NCBI GenBank assembly: GCA_973895155.1
Contig: OZ316891.1
Coordinates: 6,882,001-6,946,000, forward strand
From: Marsupella aquatica
Lineage: Eukaryota > Marchantiophyta
Length of the DNA stretch: 64,000 bases
Direction of reading: 5' to 3'
Below the pieces are notes generated by a model. That model had not been told where the DNA came from and did not search any database. It was given only the letters and a program-made list of their open reading frames with translations. Positions 19,801 through 31,250 of this stretch are shown here, piece after piece. Both the position numbers and the translations under genes were made by a program. The number at the start of each line of letters is the position of its first letter. Position 1 is the stretch's first letter.

Positions 19801-22800
19801 CGAAGGAAAGGGTGTTTGGTATACAGGGAAATGTTTGGAAGTAGTGGAGGATCACGTACCCGATGACTTTGCTAGAGTTGATGGGGAGCAAGGGAGCCAA
19901 AAATCTGGAAACACGAAACAGGGTCACAGTAGAAAGTCGTCACTGCCGAAGAAGTATCCTTCCCCTGTTGGCAGAGTGATACTCAGGGATCTACGTGCGA
20001 GATGGCGTTTCTATGGAGGCTCAGATTGGCCTACCAGCAAGGCAGGGCAGCATCAGAGATCGCCTTCTCAATCAAACGTGGAAGAAAGTGGGAGGCAGGC
20101 CGGGACCTGCTTGGAAGTCTTGCTGGACGGAATGGACCTACAGTATGATGCCTTTCCAGCAGTTGGGCTTTATGCATCTCGACTTGTTGTGTCTGTCCGA
20201 GACATTGGAGTATATGACTGCAGCAGCGATGCACCATGGAAAATGGTTTGTTTCCCTCTCTCACATGAGCTGTTGATCAAGTACAAGATCTTTGCGTAAC
20301 ATGAGCAGACCGTACTGTACCTTTCCATTTTGCAGTCCATGAGCAAAATGGTGGTATTACAGTCCATGAGCAGACCGTACTGTACCTTTCCTCTTACCAT
20401 TTGTAACCAGTTTAAATTCCTTGCCCTATATATGTCTCACTCTAGCTGCCGTGCACAGGTTCTGGGTTATCACCGCGCAAAATCACGTCCTCGAGAGTCA
20501 TCGTCGCAAGCGGTAAAAATTGAGATGGACGCAGTGAGGCCAGATCCCTTGGCTCCTCTTGAAGAATACAGGTGAGTGTGCAGGACAGAGAGAAAAGTTA
20601 TACGTGCCGGTTTAGGTCAGCTTCTCTAAGAAACTCAGTTGCAACTTGTATTGAACTTATCGCCCTTTTGTGGTTTACAGTTTAGCACAATCAAAGATGA
20701 TGGTGTTGTATTTCTGTAGGCTCTCAATTGCTCTCCTGCCTATTCGTCTTCACCTCGATCAGCGCCATATTGATTTCTGCATCGAGTTTTTCGCTCCACG
20801 CCAATCTTCTTCTGCAGCCGGACAGTCCTGTGATGAGGGCGGCTATCCATTAGCTGGGACCCCAATCTCTGGCAGCCCTGAACTCCCATCTGATACAAAT
20901 GGCTTAGTGGAGGATGCGTTGCTCCCTTTTTTCCAGGTATAAAGTCTGCAGCTTTTTCTCTTCTCTGTGGTACCCAGGGCAATGCATGAACGTTAGTAAA
21001 TCTGGCTTGTGACTGAACGTCAATGCATGATCATTCATAACGGGGAGGCTTGTCTTCACAGATTTGCGAGATGCGACCTTTCACTGTCCGTGTGGATTAT
21101 CTTCCTCGCCGAGTTGATCTGATATCTCTTCGGGGGGGAAACTATGCGGAGCTCTTGAATCTTGTCAGTTGGAAGGTATACGCTCAACCAATTTCCTGCT
21201 TGGGTCTGTATGGATTGCGTTTGTCAAATGATCTTGGTCATGTATTCTACTGTCTTATTGGCTGAACTTTGTTCGGTAGTCGTGATGGGGGCCCAAAAAA
21301 GGCCCCAGGATGTATGTGTCTGCGATACTTGTCTGCAATACTTTGTCGGATGGCAGTTATACTTGTTGTAACTGGGCCCCACTGTATTGTCCCGATGGCT
21401 TAGAGTGAGGAGAGGAAAGTACTTTCCTACTAGTATTTTCCCATTTTCTTATACATGACAATACATTGACAAGTTCAGCTATTGTGACCAACCTCTTTGG
21501 TCACGGGCCTGGTGTAATTGACATGTGAACTTCTTAATCTGCACAGTATGGAGTTCTCGTCTTCCTGTAGGCAGTGATACCTCGGTTGTCTTTGCTCATT
21601 TAGAGGCATCTTAGAGATTAGTCAGCCGCAGGTGGACCTGAAACTCCAGTGGGATGCTGCAGGGGATAGAGTTGAATCTCAAGCACGTCAGAGCGGCTGG
21701 AGTTCATGGATGGAGTAGCCTTTCAGGAGTCATTTTCGGTGAATGGTTGGAAGATATATCCCAGAATCAGGTTCCTTTTCTGCATCCTTTTCTATTCTTG
21801 CAATGGACGCAGGACTTTTATCCTTACCATCCTGACATAGCTTACATTCGGCAGCTTCTTAAATATTCGTTTCCATCCTTCATACCCTAAATGGCTATGA
21901 ATTTGTACTTCCTCGTTTACGGATTGATCCTATGTTTCGTGGTCACCCTTGTTACTCTCTCCCCTTTCTTGACAGCATTTTCATCGATCATTCTTAATCA
22001 TCTGGTGACCATCTTGCTTGTCTCGTATCCCGGGAGATTATATCGATGTGCTTGTGCAATGTAGGTGCATAAGTTTGTCCGAGGGGTGGGACCAATCCGG
22101 CCTCTTTATGCAGTGGGCTCTGGCGCTGCCAAGCTTCTTGTGCTTCCTGCTGAGCATTACAAGAAGGATCGTCGAGTATTCCGAGGGATGCGGAAAGGTG
22201 TAATTTCTATGCCATTGCAATGTGTACGGTTTTTCCCTTTTTGCAGCCTTTGACCTGTAGTAATACTGAAATATTTCAGCTCACACTTGACGGGTGATAG
22301 GACAAAGTTCTAAGATTAAGTTACAAATGTCTTGGACAGGTGCAATTGCATTTCTTCGAAGTATATCGTTAGAAGCATTGGGTTTGGGAGCACATTTGGC
22401 AGCTGGAGCGCATGAGATATTACAGCAAACAGAACTGGCTCTTGGGGGAACCCCTGTACCTACATCATTTACTTCTGAGAAAGGAGACCGGAGAAGCAGA
22501 GCTGTTCAGCCAGGGGATGCCCGTGAAGGTATTCAACAGGCTTGTGAAAGCTTATCACAAGGATTGGAGAGAACGGCCTCATCATTAGTTGGAAATCCAT
22601 TAAAAGTATACCAACGTGGTGCTGGTGCAGGCTTCGCAGTTGCCAGTGCATTGAGGGCGGCGCCAGCAGCTGCTGTGGCACCGGCTTCTGCAGCTGTTGG
22701 AGCTTTCCATCGTGCCCTACTTGGTGTTCGAAATGAGTGAGTAATCTAATGATCCCTCGGTGAATTGGCGTCCTGCATCGGATAGTTGTCTGGACTTCAC

Positions 22801-23278
22801 TATGTATTTCTTTTCTGTTTATCAGATGGTGACTCGTAGATTTTCAAAGGAGCTTCGTGTTATGAAGATAGGGATTCATGACAGTCGAATGACCATTCTA
22901 GTGATTTTTGAAGTAAAATTTCTTTGTACTGTTGTAAATCCTTTGGCTGCATAGTGGTTTCATATTAGCAATCCCTGGGCCAAGTTTCTGTTGTAGATTC
23001 TCCTTTTTCCCCAGGCTGGGTTTTGTATTACCTGTGGAGTCTCAACAGTACGAAAATTAAACGCGCTTGTTTTTGACGAAGAAGCTTGTGTTTTACTTCT
23101 TCTTCTCGTGTTTATCGTTGGCGTATGGACCGGCACCTGTTCAGATTCTTCTGCTATTGTCTTTGCAGACCCTAATGTGCTGTTTATGTCGGGTTTGAGC
23201 AGGCTTGATCCTGAAAGGAAGAGGGAGTCTGATGAGAAGCACACAGGCCCTCCACCTGATACAAGGAGAGCTCGATGA
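13876..23278 (+). CDS. ATG2: Autophagy-related protein 2, complete 13-exon gene
   Basis: ATG2 is the rod-shaped lipid-transfer protein that bridges ER and phagophore during autophagosome growth, working with ATG9 and ATG18/WIPI (family knowledge). My exon model is 13876-14043, 14478-15655, 15766-15965, 16029-16279, 16454-18847, 19043-20245, 20459-20571, 20720-20936, 21062-21175, 21663-21770, 22065-22197, 22340-22736 and 23203-23278. All introns are GT-AG, phases agree, and the total is 6552 nt (2183 residues). The N terminus ([19 protein letters not shown], then [15 protein letters not shown]) is the chorein-type region. [11 protein letters not shown] lies near residue 449. The ATG2 C-terminal domain covers about residues 1912-2100 ([38 protein letters not shown]). 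The tail is [18 protein letters not shown]. It is longer than Arabidopsis ATG2 (about 1890), mostly in linkers of exons 2, 5 and 6. The leader may contain an upstream ORF. Confidence 0.95.
21483..21522 (+). repeat. 40-bp LTR-end fragment inside ATG2 intron 9
   Basis: TGTGACCAACCTCTTTGGTC and the following CACGGGCCTGGT match, with few changes, the start of the minus-strand copia LTR at 51792 downwards. The stretch holds the same TGACCAA/TTTGGTCA inverted repeat. Similarity stops after about 40 bases, so this is a short relic or a shared motif rather than a whole LTR. Confidence 0.5.
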
Positions 23279-26200
23279 CAGTAGTTGTGGCTGTCGTTAA
23301 ATTTAACCTCTTAGCCTGGTCCTTTCGCTGGGCGTCCAACATCTTGCAGGACAAGAGAGCTTCCAGCCATTAGGGGACTGCCATTGTACATATCTTTACA
23401 AACAGGTCAACTATTGTAGATATCACTCTGGTAGCCAGATGACATTCGAATGTCAGTGGTAGACCTGATCCTGCTCCAATGATAGCTCCCAATTTATGGC
23501 TCATTTAGTTCAGATACATTAGATCTTCAGATCGTATCATCAGATCACCTATATCATTTCTAGGAAGGAGAACCTGCGATTTTGCCGTGGGTACTAGATC
23601 GTCAAGTTCTTCCACAAAATTTTCTGTGCTCTCACAAAAATGGACAAGGCCTGTTATTGGGGACCTGTGTTAAGCCCTGTGGCTCTATAGCCACCAAAAA
23701 TGGTGTTTGCGTGATGGAAGGTACTCTTTGCCCCATCTCTTCATTGATTTATTTCCCTGGACGAGTTTCGTATGCCAAGGTTGTTTCTCCGCAAGATTTG
23801 TACGAGTTCAAATAGTGACTGATATGCTCTGGTGAAATGTAAGTAGTATAATGTCAAGAATGACGGTATAAATATGTAGATGTTTTCTTCACCTTAGTTT
23901 TTGGGAATGCCTCACTTACTGTTGTGAAGGTGTAAATTCTAACAGTCTCCTGGTTCAATTGCCGTGTAGGCTATGCGATTGGCCTGCGAAGTGCTGCTAC
24001 CCGAGGGCCCTGCGATTCAGGATGGCACCGCTTAATAATATTCAACCTACAGAAGCATTACAGCCCGATTTAGATGATTCTGATGATTATACATGAACTC
24101 AGTAGGAAGTTAGATTAGTAAAGTTGCCGTAGTGCGTTATGGCAGCATTGTAGCTTGTGTTGCTGATAACACAATTTTGTTATGCAAATTGTCTTGGGGA
24201 GATCTTTTACATATATGCTACGTGTATTCTTGTACACTAAAAGTTCGTCACTCATTTTTGAATTGGTGGGATTCAAGAATTTATTCCATGAATATTTTCA
24301 TGGCCTGGTATATAAAGTTTCCATACTGTTGTCATTTAATATCTATTGATTCCAGAATTTGGCAATACTTGGGCCTCTATTTTCTTCACGTCCAATGTTA
24401 CTATCCCCTCTGCTTTATCTTCTCGTCTCTAAGTTTCGAATTTGGTTCTCAATAAGAGCCTGACTGGGCTAACGACTGTCTTGTAGAAATTTTTGCCATG
24501 ATTGCTGATATCGGTCTTCCTGACAATGTCACGACAATGCATAAAACTCATATGTTCCGATTTTGTATTTATGCAGCTCCCTAACCTTTTTTCTTAGTGT
24601 CAACAACGACCACAAGCTCATGGTGCAAGCGCATGGATTTGCTTCCTTGTAGTTCTACTTAGAGTCAACAACGATCACAAGCTCATGCCATCATCTCCTT
24701 CGGGTGGTTTTTCTGACCCTGGGAGAACTGATCAAATCAGCCTTACACCTTAATGTACGTTGCAGTTCATTTTTAAAAGCTTCTTTCTAAGTAACACTTT
24801 GTTTTCAAAAGATTCCTTCTGCTGTCAACCACCTTGTAAAGAGTTTTTCCTGTACTTGGCTCACCTGTAATCTCCTAGGCACTCAAGATCCCACAGGAAC
24901 AAGCTGCATTCCTCTTTATTCATTTCAAACCGTCTAGCAAGTAATCCGTTTTTGGTTTTGGTTTTGTTTATGAACTACGCTTGTGAGTGAGCACACCCTA
25001 TAAAGTTTGCAACTCATAAATCTGAAGTGCGGCCCAGCAGGTCAATTGTCCTGTAGGTGGATGGAAGGGGCAGTTCAAGAACGTGATGCGTGTCCCCAAT
25101 TGGGCCACAACTGATGAAGAAGAAGATATGTAAAAGCTTTATGCTGTTTTTCTGGTTTGGGAAAGTTGAAATTATACAAACCATACTTGTACTAATCTGA
25201 CCATCAATATTTTCTGGATTCTGAATTGTTCCATAGAAAAAAGAACAGACCAAACTTAATGACTTGAGGTGTGCATAAGACCAAACTTAATGACTTGAGC
25301 ATTGTGCATAAGACCAGTTTCACTCATCATGGAACATGCTTGAGTATTTGTCTTGTAGTGATTTGAAAGTAAATAAAATATGAAAACATAACTAAAAGGA
25401 TTGGTGCACAGTGACCAATGAAAAGTACAAGGATGCTACTATGTGTGCACTCAATTCAATGTCCTCATGAATGACACTCATTTCAATCAAAACCATATTA
25501 AACTTAGGAAAGAAAGACATGAGGGGAACTTAAGACACAATCAGAATCAATTCTCTCATTCATGAGAATGTTCAAGTGGTGGAGCTGTTCATTTCATCTC
25601 TAATAAATCACAAACATTAAAATTTATAAGGGGACTGCCAAAATAAGTTCAAAATACTTTAGAAATCCTAAAAATTAAAGGGGTCCATAAATTAAATAAA
25701 AATGTATATGGTACACAGGCTACCCCTTGATAAGGCACATTGAAATAAAAACATATGACATCAAAACTCTGAATAAGACAAAATCTGAAAGGTCTATTCA
25801 TCATATAGCAGTTTCACCATTCATGTTTTCATTCTTAGAACCTTGCTCGGGTGTATGCACCATATAGCAGTTTCACCATTCACGTTTTCATTCTTAGAAC
25901 CTTGCTCTTTTGCAAGGTGTTCTGTAACAATGAGGATTTTCACTGCCATTCATAAAGACTTGAATGATTGAGACTTTCATAATGTTCATAGAGTCAAGCC
26001 AGCATGTCGATCACTCCCTAATCACAGACTACACCATTTGGGAACCATGATGACCACTTTGGTTGAGACTCTTTCCACTTGTATGTTCTGAAACAATGAA
26101 CTAAACATTTAATTATACTTGCCTTGTGCTTCATCTTTCCGTAGGCAGATTCATGGAATCATCAGGGCGGATGTGAGAATGTTTGTGATTGCTCCATTGT

Positions 26201-26792
26201 TAGGTATGTACTCTTAGGTCTAGAGTTACTTTGTAACTGCAGCTAGTCAAGCCATAGTCAAGTGCTTGTTACACTTGGATGTGCAATGACTACTTACACT
26301 AGCAAGACTTAGTTAGTCGGTGGGACTTAGGCTTTGTCATTGTTGTGGAGCAAGTTAGGAGAAAGGAGATTTGGTATGACCGATACTCTTAAAGTTCAAC
26401 AAAGCTCTCTTGTGTGTTCTTGTGGACATAACCTCTGGTGCGGTGAACCACATATATCTCCTATGTCAATTACTTGTGCATTCGGTGGATGTGGTACTAT
26501 TGCATGAGTAATGGTCATTTTACTCAACATCCGTGAGTAGATATGACACTGGCAAAGAATAAAAAGTCCAAGTCAGATTCCTCTGATAAAATTTAAGGGT
26601 TCTGATCTTTCCATTATATTTAGTTCATTTTGCTTTTCCATTCTCTCCTGGGCCTCCAATGCTTTCATTGTTCTACCCTTACCCCTTATTCTCTATTCTG
26701 GAGCAAAGCCAACAAGATAATTTATTCCTCATAGAGTCCTTAAGTTTCCTTGTGTCATTGCGCCAAATATGACAGAAACTCTGATTTGGCCC
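23279..26792. other. ATG2 3' flank and intergenic DNA with small tandem duplications
   Basis: The first part probably contains the ATG2 3' untranslated region; no clear polyadenylation site could be fixed. Two small tandem duplications are visible. GTCAACAACGAYCACAAGCT occurs at 24599 and 24664 (65 bp apart). CATATAGCAGTTTCACCATT occurs at 25801 and 25860 (59 bp apart). A 25-bp duplication of GACCAAACTTAATGACTTGA lies at about 25246-25300. No supported coding region is present. Confidence 0.5.
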
Positions 26793-27077
26793 CTCAGGGG
26801 TTTCACTTCCACAAAAATGACACATCACATGTGACAAAGGATAGGACCATTATATTGGTTCAAATGGAGACTTAATTTTTTTTTTCAAACGAACAATAGG
26901 GTCTTGTAAATCCAATTTTGAGACTCATAATAACATTAGGGCCTTTCTACCCAGAATTTTTGGAATATTCCAAAAACTTTATAGGGGTTAAAAAACAATT
27001 TTTTCTTACATTTTGGGGGTCCGAGGCCTAAAAAGGTCACAGGTGATGTGAAGACCTGCATTTAGTGAGACCCCCGA
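26793..27077 (+). mobile_element. TIR element family, copy B
   Basis: It begins CTCAGGGGTTTCACTTCC and ends AGTGAGACCCCCGAG. The ends are inverted repeats matching at about 13 of 15 positions. The interior matches copy A in reverse complement, for example GGAATATTCCAAAAACTTTA and GGGGGTCCGAGGCCTAAAAA. It lies 187 bp from copy C in the same orientation. Confidence 0.8.
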
Positions 27078-27264
27078 GTTGACCCAAAGACATTTTGCAA
27101 TCAAATAGTGCTGTAGAGTTGCTACAGTATTTTGGCAAGTTATAGTTAAATACCAATGTCTCTCAATGCACCAAATATTTGTATTTTGAACATATATCTA
27201 TACGACGGAACCCCGGGTTGAACCCAGCATTGGAACCTATTCTAGCTTTTTGACTCTCCTTCTC

Positions 27265-27551
27265 CTCGAGGGTTTCACTTCCATAAAAATGACACGTCAC
27301 GTGCAATGAAACATAAGGTCGTTTTATTGGTTTCAAAGGAAGACTTAAGAATTTTCTCAGAAGAACAATATGGTCTTTTAAATCCAATGTTGAGACTTAT
27401 AAGAGCTTTAGTGTCATTCTAACCAAATTTTTGGAATATTCCAACTTTTTAGGGGTTGAAAAAAAATTATATTTTTTATACATTTTAGGGGGTCCAAGGC
27501 CTAAAAATGTCACAGGTAATGGGGAAGTCTCCATATAGTGAGACCCCCAAG
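27265..27551 (+). mobile_element. TIR element family, copy C
   Basis: It begins CTCGAGGGTTTCACTTCC and ends CATATAGTGAGACCCCCAAG. The interior aligns with copies A, B and G, including AATGACACGTCACGTGCAAT near the left end. It is non-coding. Confidence 0.8.
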
Positions 27552-27651
27552 TCCTTCCCTTCACCTCACCATGTGAATGAAATTGAACATGTACTACTGC
27601 TGTTAGATGCATTAAAACATAGATACTCTTTGAGCCTTCATCCTGGCGCGC

Positions 27652-27815
27652 TGGGGTCCTCCATTCTTTTCTTCTGACCCATCATGCGCGAATAAATATA
27701 GGGTTTGATTCTTGGGTTTAGTGATAGAGTCCTTGATATATATTTTTCTTGAATCTGAACATTAATAGGGTGTTTTAATCCAATTTTGAAAATTATGAGA
27801 ATGATAGGATTATTA
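27652..27815 (+). mobile_element. TIR element family, partial diverged copy
   Basis: GGGGTCCTCCATTC, the CTGACCCATCATGC segment, TTGGGTTTAGTGATAGAGTC and GGTGTTTTAATCCAATTTTG match the reverse complement of copy D. Only one half of the element is recognisable. Confidence 0.5.
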
Positions 27816-27895
27816 TAAGGGGCTCTTCCCTTGAAATGGGCCTTGGAAGCATTAAAGCTCACATTAATCACCTATTCATTAAAAGTGTATTTTAT

Positions 27896-28206
27896 TTTGT
27901 TCGCTTTTAGGCCTCGAAATGTACACTTTTGGGTCTCTAAATGTACACTTTTTAACCCCAAAAGGTATACTATAGTACAATACTCTACACCTAAATAGTC
28001 AATTGTAAACTTGAGGGAGAAAAAATGATCTTTACTAGAAGGAGTCTCATCCTAGTTCATTTATAAAAGATGAACATGGTGGTATGTCTGATGGCCATCA
28101 CTTTTATTTCTTGCCCAAATGTACACTTTTTGAAAGCCAAATGTACACTTTCTATTGCCCAAATGTTCACGAATTGAATAATAATTCACTTTTAATGAAT
28201 AGATTG
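27896..28206. repeat. Dispersed repeat rich in AAATGTACACTTT, copy 1
   Basis: The motif AAATGTACACTTT occurs four times here. The right part (about 28030-28206) is shared with 48128-48304, including ATCTTTACTAG, AGTCCTAGTTCATTTA-like sequence and the final TTAATGAATAGATTGA. It is non-coding; the element type is unknown. Confidence 0.65.
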
Positions 28207-29712
28207 ATCATTACATAGTGAGGGGACACACTGTCTACAAGAGTACACTCTTCACCGTACGTAATTAGCGTTATGCAAGAATTATAATTGTGCGTTAGTA
28301 CTGGGGTTAGTACAAATTAGTCCAAGTAACACTGATTTTTGCTGGTTTTTAAAATATGTGTTTCCACTTTTGTTTAAATTGCTAGTAAAAAAGGGACTAT
28401 TCTTGTGTATTTTTCAAAATGGTATTTTCCCTCTATTTTCCATTCGTGTGACCACACTACCACTAATTCATGTGTGCATAAATAGTATTAGTACAAAATT
28501 AGTGTGACTAACACTAATTACTGTGAACAGTGTAGTTATTTTACCTCATATTTGGAGATTTCACATTTGTAGCTATCCCATGGGCCCTCACTTTATGTAT
28601 ACTAAGTGTACCCCCCTGCGCCCGGACCCCCCTTGCCTACCCCTTCTTAGTATTTTTTCTTTCATATACATTACCCTTGTTCCATTACCCTTAGGTGACT
28701 TATAAAACTGATAAAATCTATATTTGAAAACCCATTGTGGAATTATAATAAGGAAAACCCAAGATAGGGCTAACATACAAGATCCAAAATGATGCATACA
28801 GCGCCTAGTGGGGCATACAATCACTCACACAGTTTAGATATGTTTTACCAGTTTGGCTAAACTAGTATAGGCAAGACTACGGACAAGACATGGATGGGTA
28901 GGCAGTAGGCGGGCAGTGGCAACATCCCCACAAGCATGGGCACTGCCTGCACCGAGCGTGCACTCTACATTGGAGAGAGACTATAATTACAAACGGGATT
29001 ACAAACCAGATAATCATTGCAAGCTAAGATATGGGTCTAGGTACTAATAGAGTGACTCACTCGGGACACTATGTTCCAATGATTGAGACCTTGCCACATG
29101 GCCCCTTATACAATGACGTGTGTCACATACATTATAGGACCCCTTTGGCTGAGTTAATATGCCACGGTTTTGGAAATACCCTTCTTCCTTATAGACCCAA
29201 ATTTGTATAAAGTTGTGGGTTGGTTGGTTCTAATTGAATTATAATTATTAGCCAGAAATGGATTAAAAATACCCTTCAAGTGGGTGCACATGTTTCTGGG
29301 ATTATGTAAGCTGAGGGCCCAGGGTAGCTATCTTAAAGAAAAATTGTTTAATTTGCTGATTTATCTATTATATATGACTAGCCCAATACCTCTATATTGC
29401 ATAGAGTGAATATGTCAAGGCAAGACAAAGAAATGCAAGCAAGGCAATGGATTATTATAGACAACTTATGTGTTGTTGCGGTCATGCGCTTGTCCCATCC
29501 ATGTTGTCATTGTGCGAATGAGGTTGTTTTGGCCATGACTGTGGTTGTTAGGCCATCAATTATGATGCCACTGCAGTTGTGTTGTCGGGTATATCAATGT
29601 GATCAATTGTATCAATCTTGATTGGAAGATGATCCTGCAAAAGTGAGTGTCAACAATTGAATGTATATTAATTATGGCAGAATCTGGAACTTCTGGCTGC
29701 TGGATGGGTAGT
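28207..29712. other. AT-rich intergenic stretch
   Basis: No gene is supported. A near-direct repeat containing TTAGTACAAATTAGT versus TTAGTACAAAATTAGTGTGA occurs about 185 bp apart near 28305 and 28488. Confidence 0.4.
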
Positions 29713-30030
29713 GTTTTTTGCCTCGAAAAAACCAATTGAATTTCATTCAAAAAGCCAACATACAAAGGGGGTGGCCCACAAAGGGGGCCGAGAAAGGGGG
29801 TCGGCACCCGGAGGTCATTAAGCCACAAAAGCCCGGGGGGGGGGGCGGCACCAGGGAAGAAGCAATCCCAGAATGGGAGCTAAACAAGAAATTTACCAAC
29901 TACAGAAGGAGCGGCAAAACCCCCGAAGACCGGCCAGTGAACAGGGAACCGGCAGGGTACCCATCAGTGGATCCGTGATAGAGTCGCAAAAACTATCGGC
30001 CTAACCTGCAGCAAAGCTCCTCAACCTGAA
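29713..30030 (-). mobile_element. Possible LINE 3'-end relic
   Basis: On the minus strand the segment ends in a stretch reading TTTTTGAATGAAATTCAATT followed by GGTTTTTTCGAGGCAAAA, which resembles the 3' end of plant non-LTR elements. The GC-rich part with long G runs near 29837 resembles the segment at 30989-31165. No reverse transcriptase frame is visible. The assignment is tentative. Confidence 0.35.
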
Positions 30031-30701
30031 CGCTGGATGGGTAGTGTTGGAGAGAGTTGTTCTCCTTGGCCTCTTTTTAGAAGAGTGACTTACCATGATT
30101 TAATATGTGGCTGGGGCAATGATGTTGCCTCAGCTGCATTGGGAACTGCATTGGGGATTCCTCAAAATGCTGAGGAAGACCTATGTGAATATCGTTTGCC
30201 TGGGTAAGCAGCCAGGCATATCTATCTGGCAGGGCCCCAATGAATAGGGCAGAATAATAGGGCATCTCAAACCTTGAGGTCTGTAAACAAAAACCTTGCT
30301 TTTTTCTTAACACAGGGCTGGGTCTACAACCAGACTAGCCAGCATTTTACATTGAAAACGGGTTCAAATTAAGATCTTCTAATAAAAGTCACAGAAAATT
30401 ATTTACAAAATTTTATCTTATGTGGAAAGAGACTAGGAAACAAAACTATATAGATGACTTTAAAGAATTAAAAGTGGAAACATCAGATTTTCAATTTTTT
30501 TCTAATACAGCTACCCTCAGTCTTAGGTCCAAGAAAATATAGATCCTTGCTTAATATTGTACAGGAGGTGAGTACACAGGAAAACAACAACCATGTAGTA
30601 AACAAGATGATGCTAAATTAGGTACTGTAATAAGTTTTGGAAGTATTTATCCAAAAAAATACCTTCTAATTATAACATTCATCCCTAACTTGACAAAACT
30701 T

Positions 30702-30988
30702 CTTGGGGGCTTCACTCCAAGGGGAGTTTCATATCACGTGCAAAGTTTTGGGGGATTAACAAACACCCAAGTTGAAATATTCACACATTTGGTTAAGAAA
30801 AAACCTATGATACTAATAATTCTCAAAACAAGATTAAAACACCCCTAATGTTCTTCCACAAAAATTTGAAAGTCTTTCACTAAACCCAATCAATTTGAGA
30901 GTCTTTCACTAAACCCAATCAAAAAACCCTGTTAATACTTATTCATGCATGATGGGTCGGAAGAAGAGATCAAAGTCAGGACCCCAAG
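30702..30988 (-). mobile_element. TIR element family, copy D (diverged)
   Basis: Ends read CTTGGGGGCTTCACTCC and TCAGGACCCCAAG, an imperfect inverted pair. The interior shares TTTGGTTAAGAAAAAACC and the TTCTCAAAACAAGATTAAAA block with copy A. A 28-bp internal duplication around GAGTCTTTCACTAAACCCAA is present. It is the most diverged complete copy. Confidence 0.55.
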
Positions 30989-31165
30989 CAAAACTTCTCA
31001 ATTTTTTTTATTTTTAATTTTTTTTAAAACAAGCCGGGGGCAGCACCACCCGCGCGAGAGAGAAAACAAAAGGCCAGGAGAGGCCCGGAAACCAAAGACA
31101 GGCCACACCCAAAAAAAGGGGGGAGACAGCACAGCAGCCCCAAGACGGGGCAACAGCGGGGAATC
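30989..31165 (-). mobile_element. Second possible LINE-like GC-rich relic
   Basis: A T-rich block is followed by a purine-rich, GC-rich block (AAGCCGGGGGCAGCACCACC) resembling the one at 29760-29960. It abuts copy D of the TIR family. There is no coding evidence. Confidence 0.25.
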
Positions 31166-31250
31166 ATTAATATCACTCGTTCTACTCTTAACATGAATAC
31201 ATATCCTTACATTTTGTAGTGGAAGGATGGGAAGGGAGATTGAATAAAAA

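Noticed and set aside
23968-24096. Alternative last exon for ATG2 reading APLNNIQPTEALQPDLDD
   Set aside because: The exon at 23203-23278 already gives the conserved ATG2 tail in phase; the other frame has no supporting homology I recognise.
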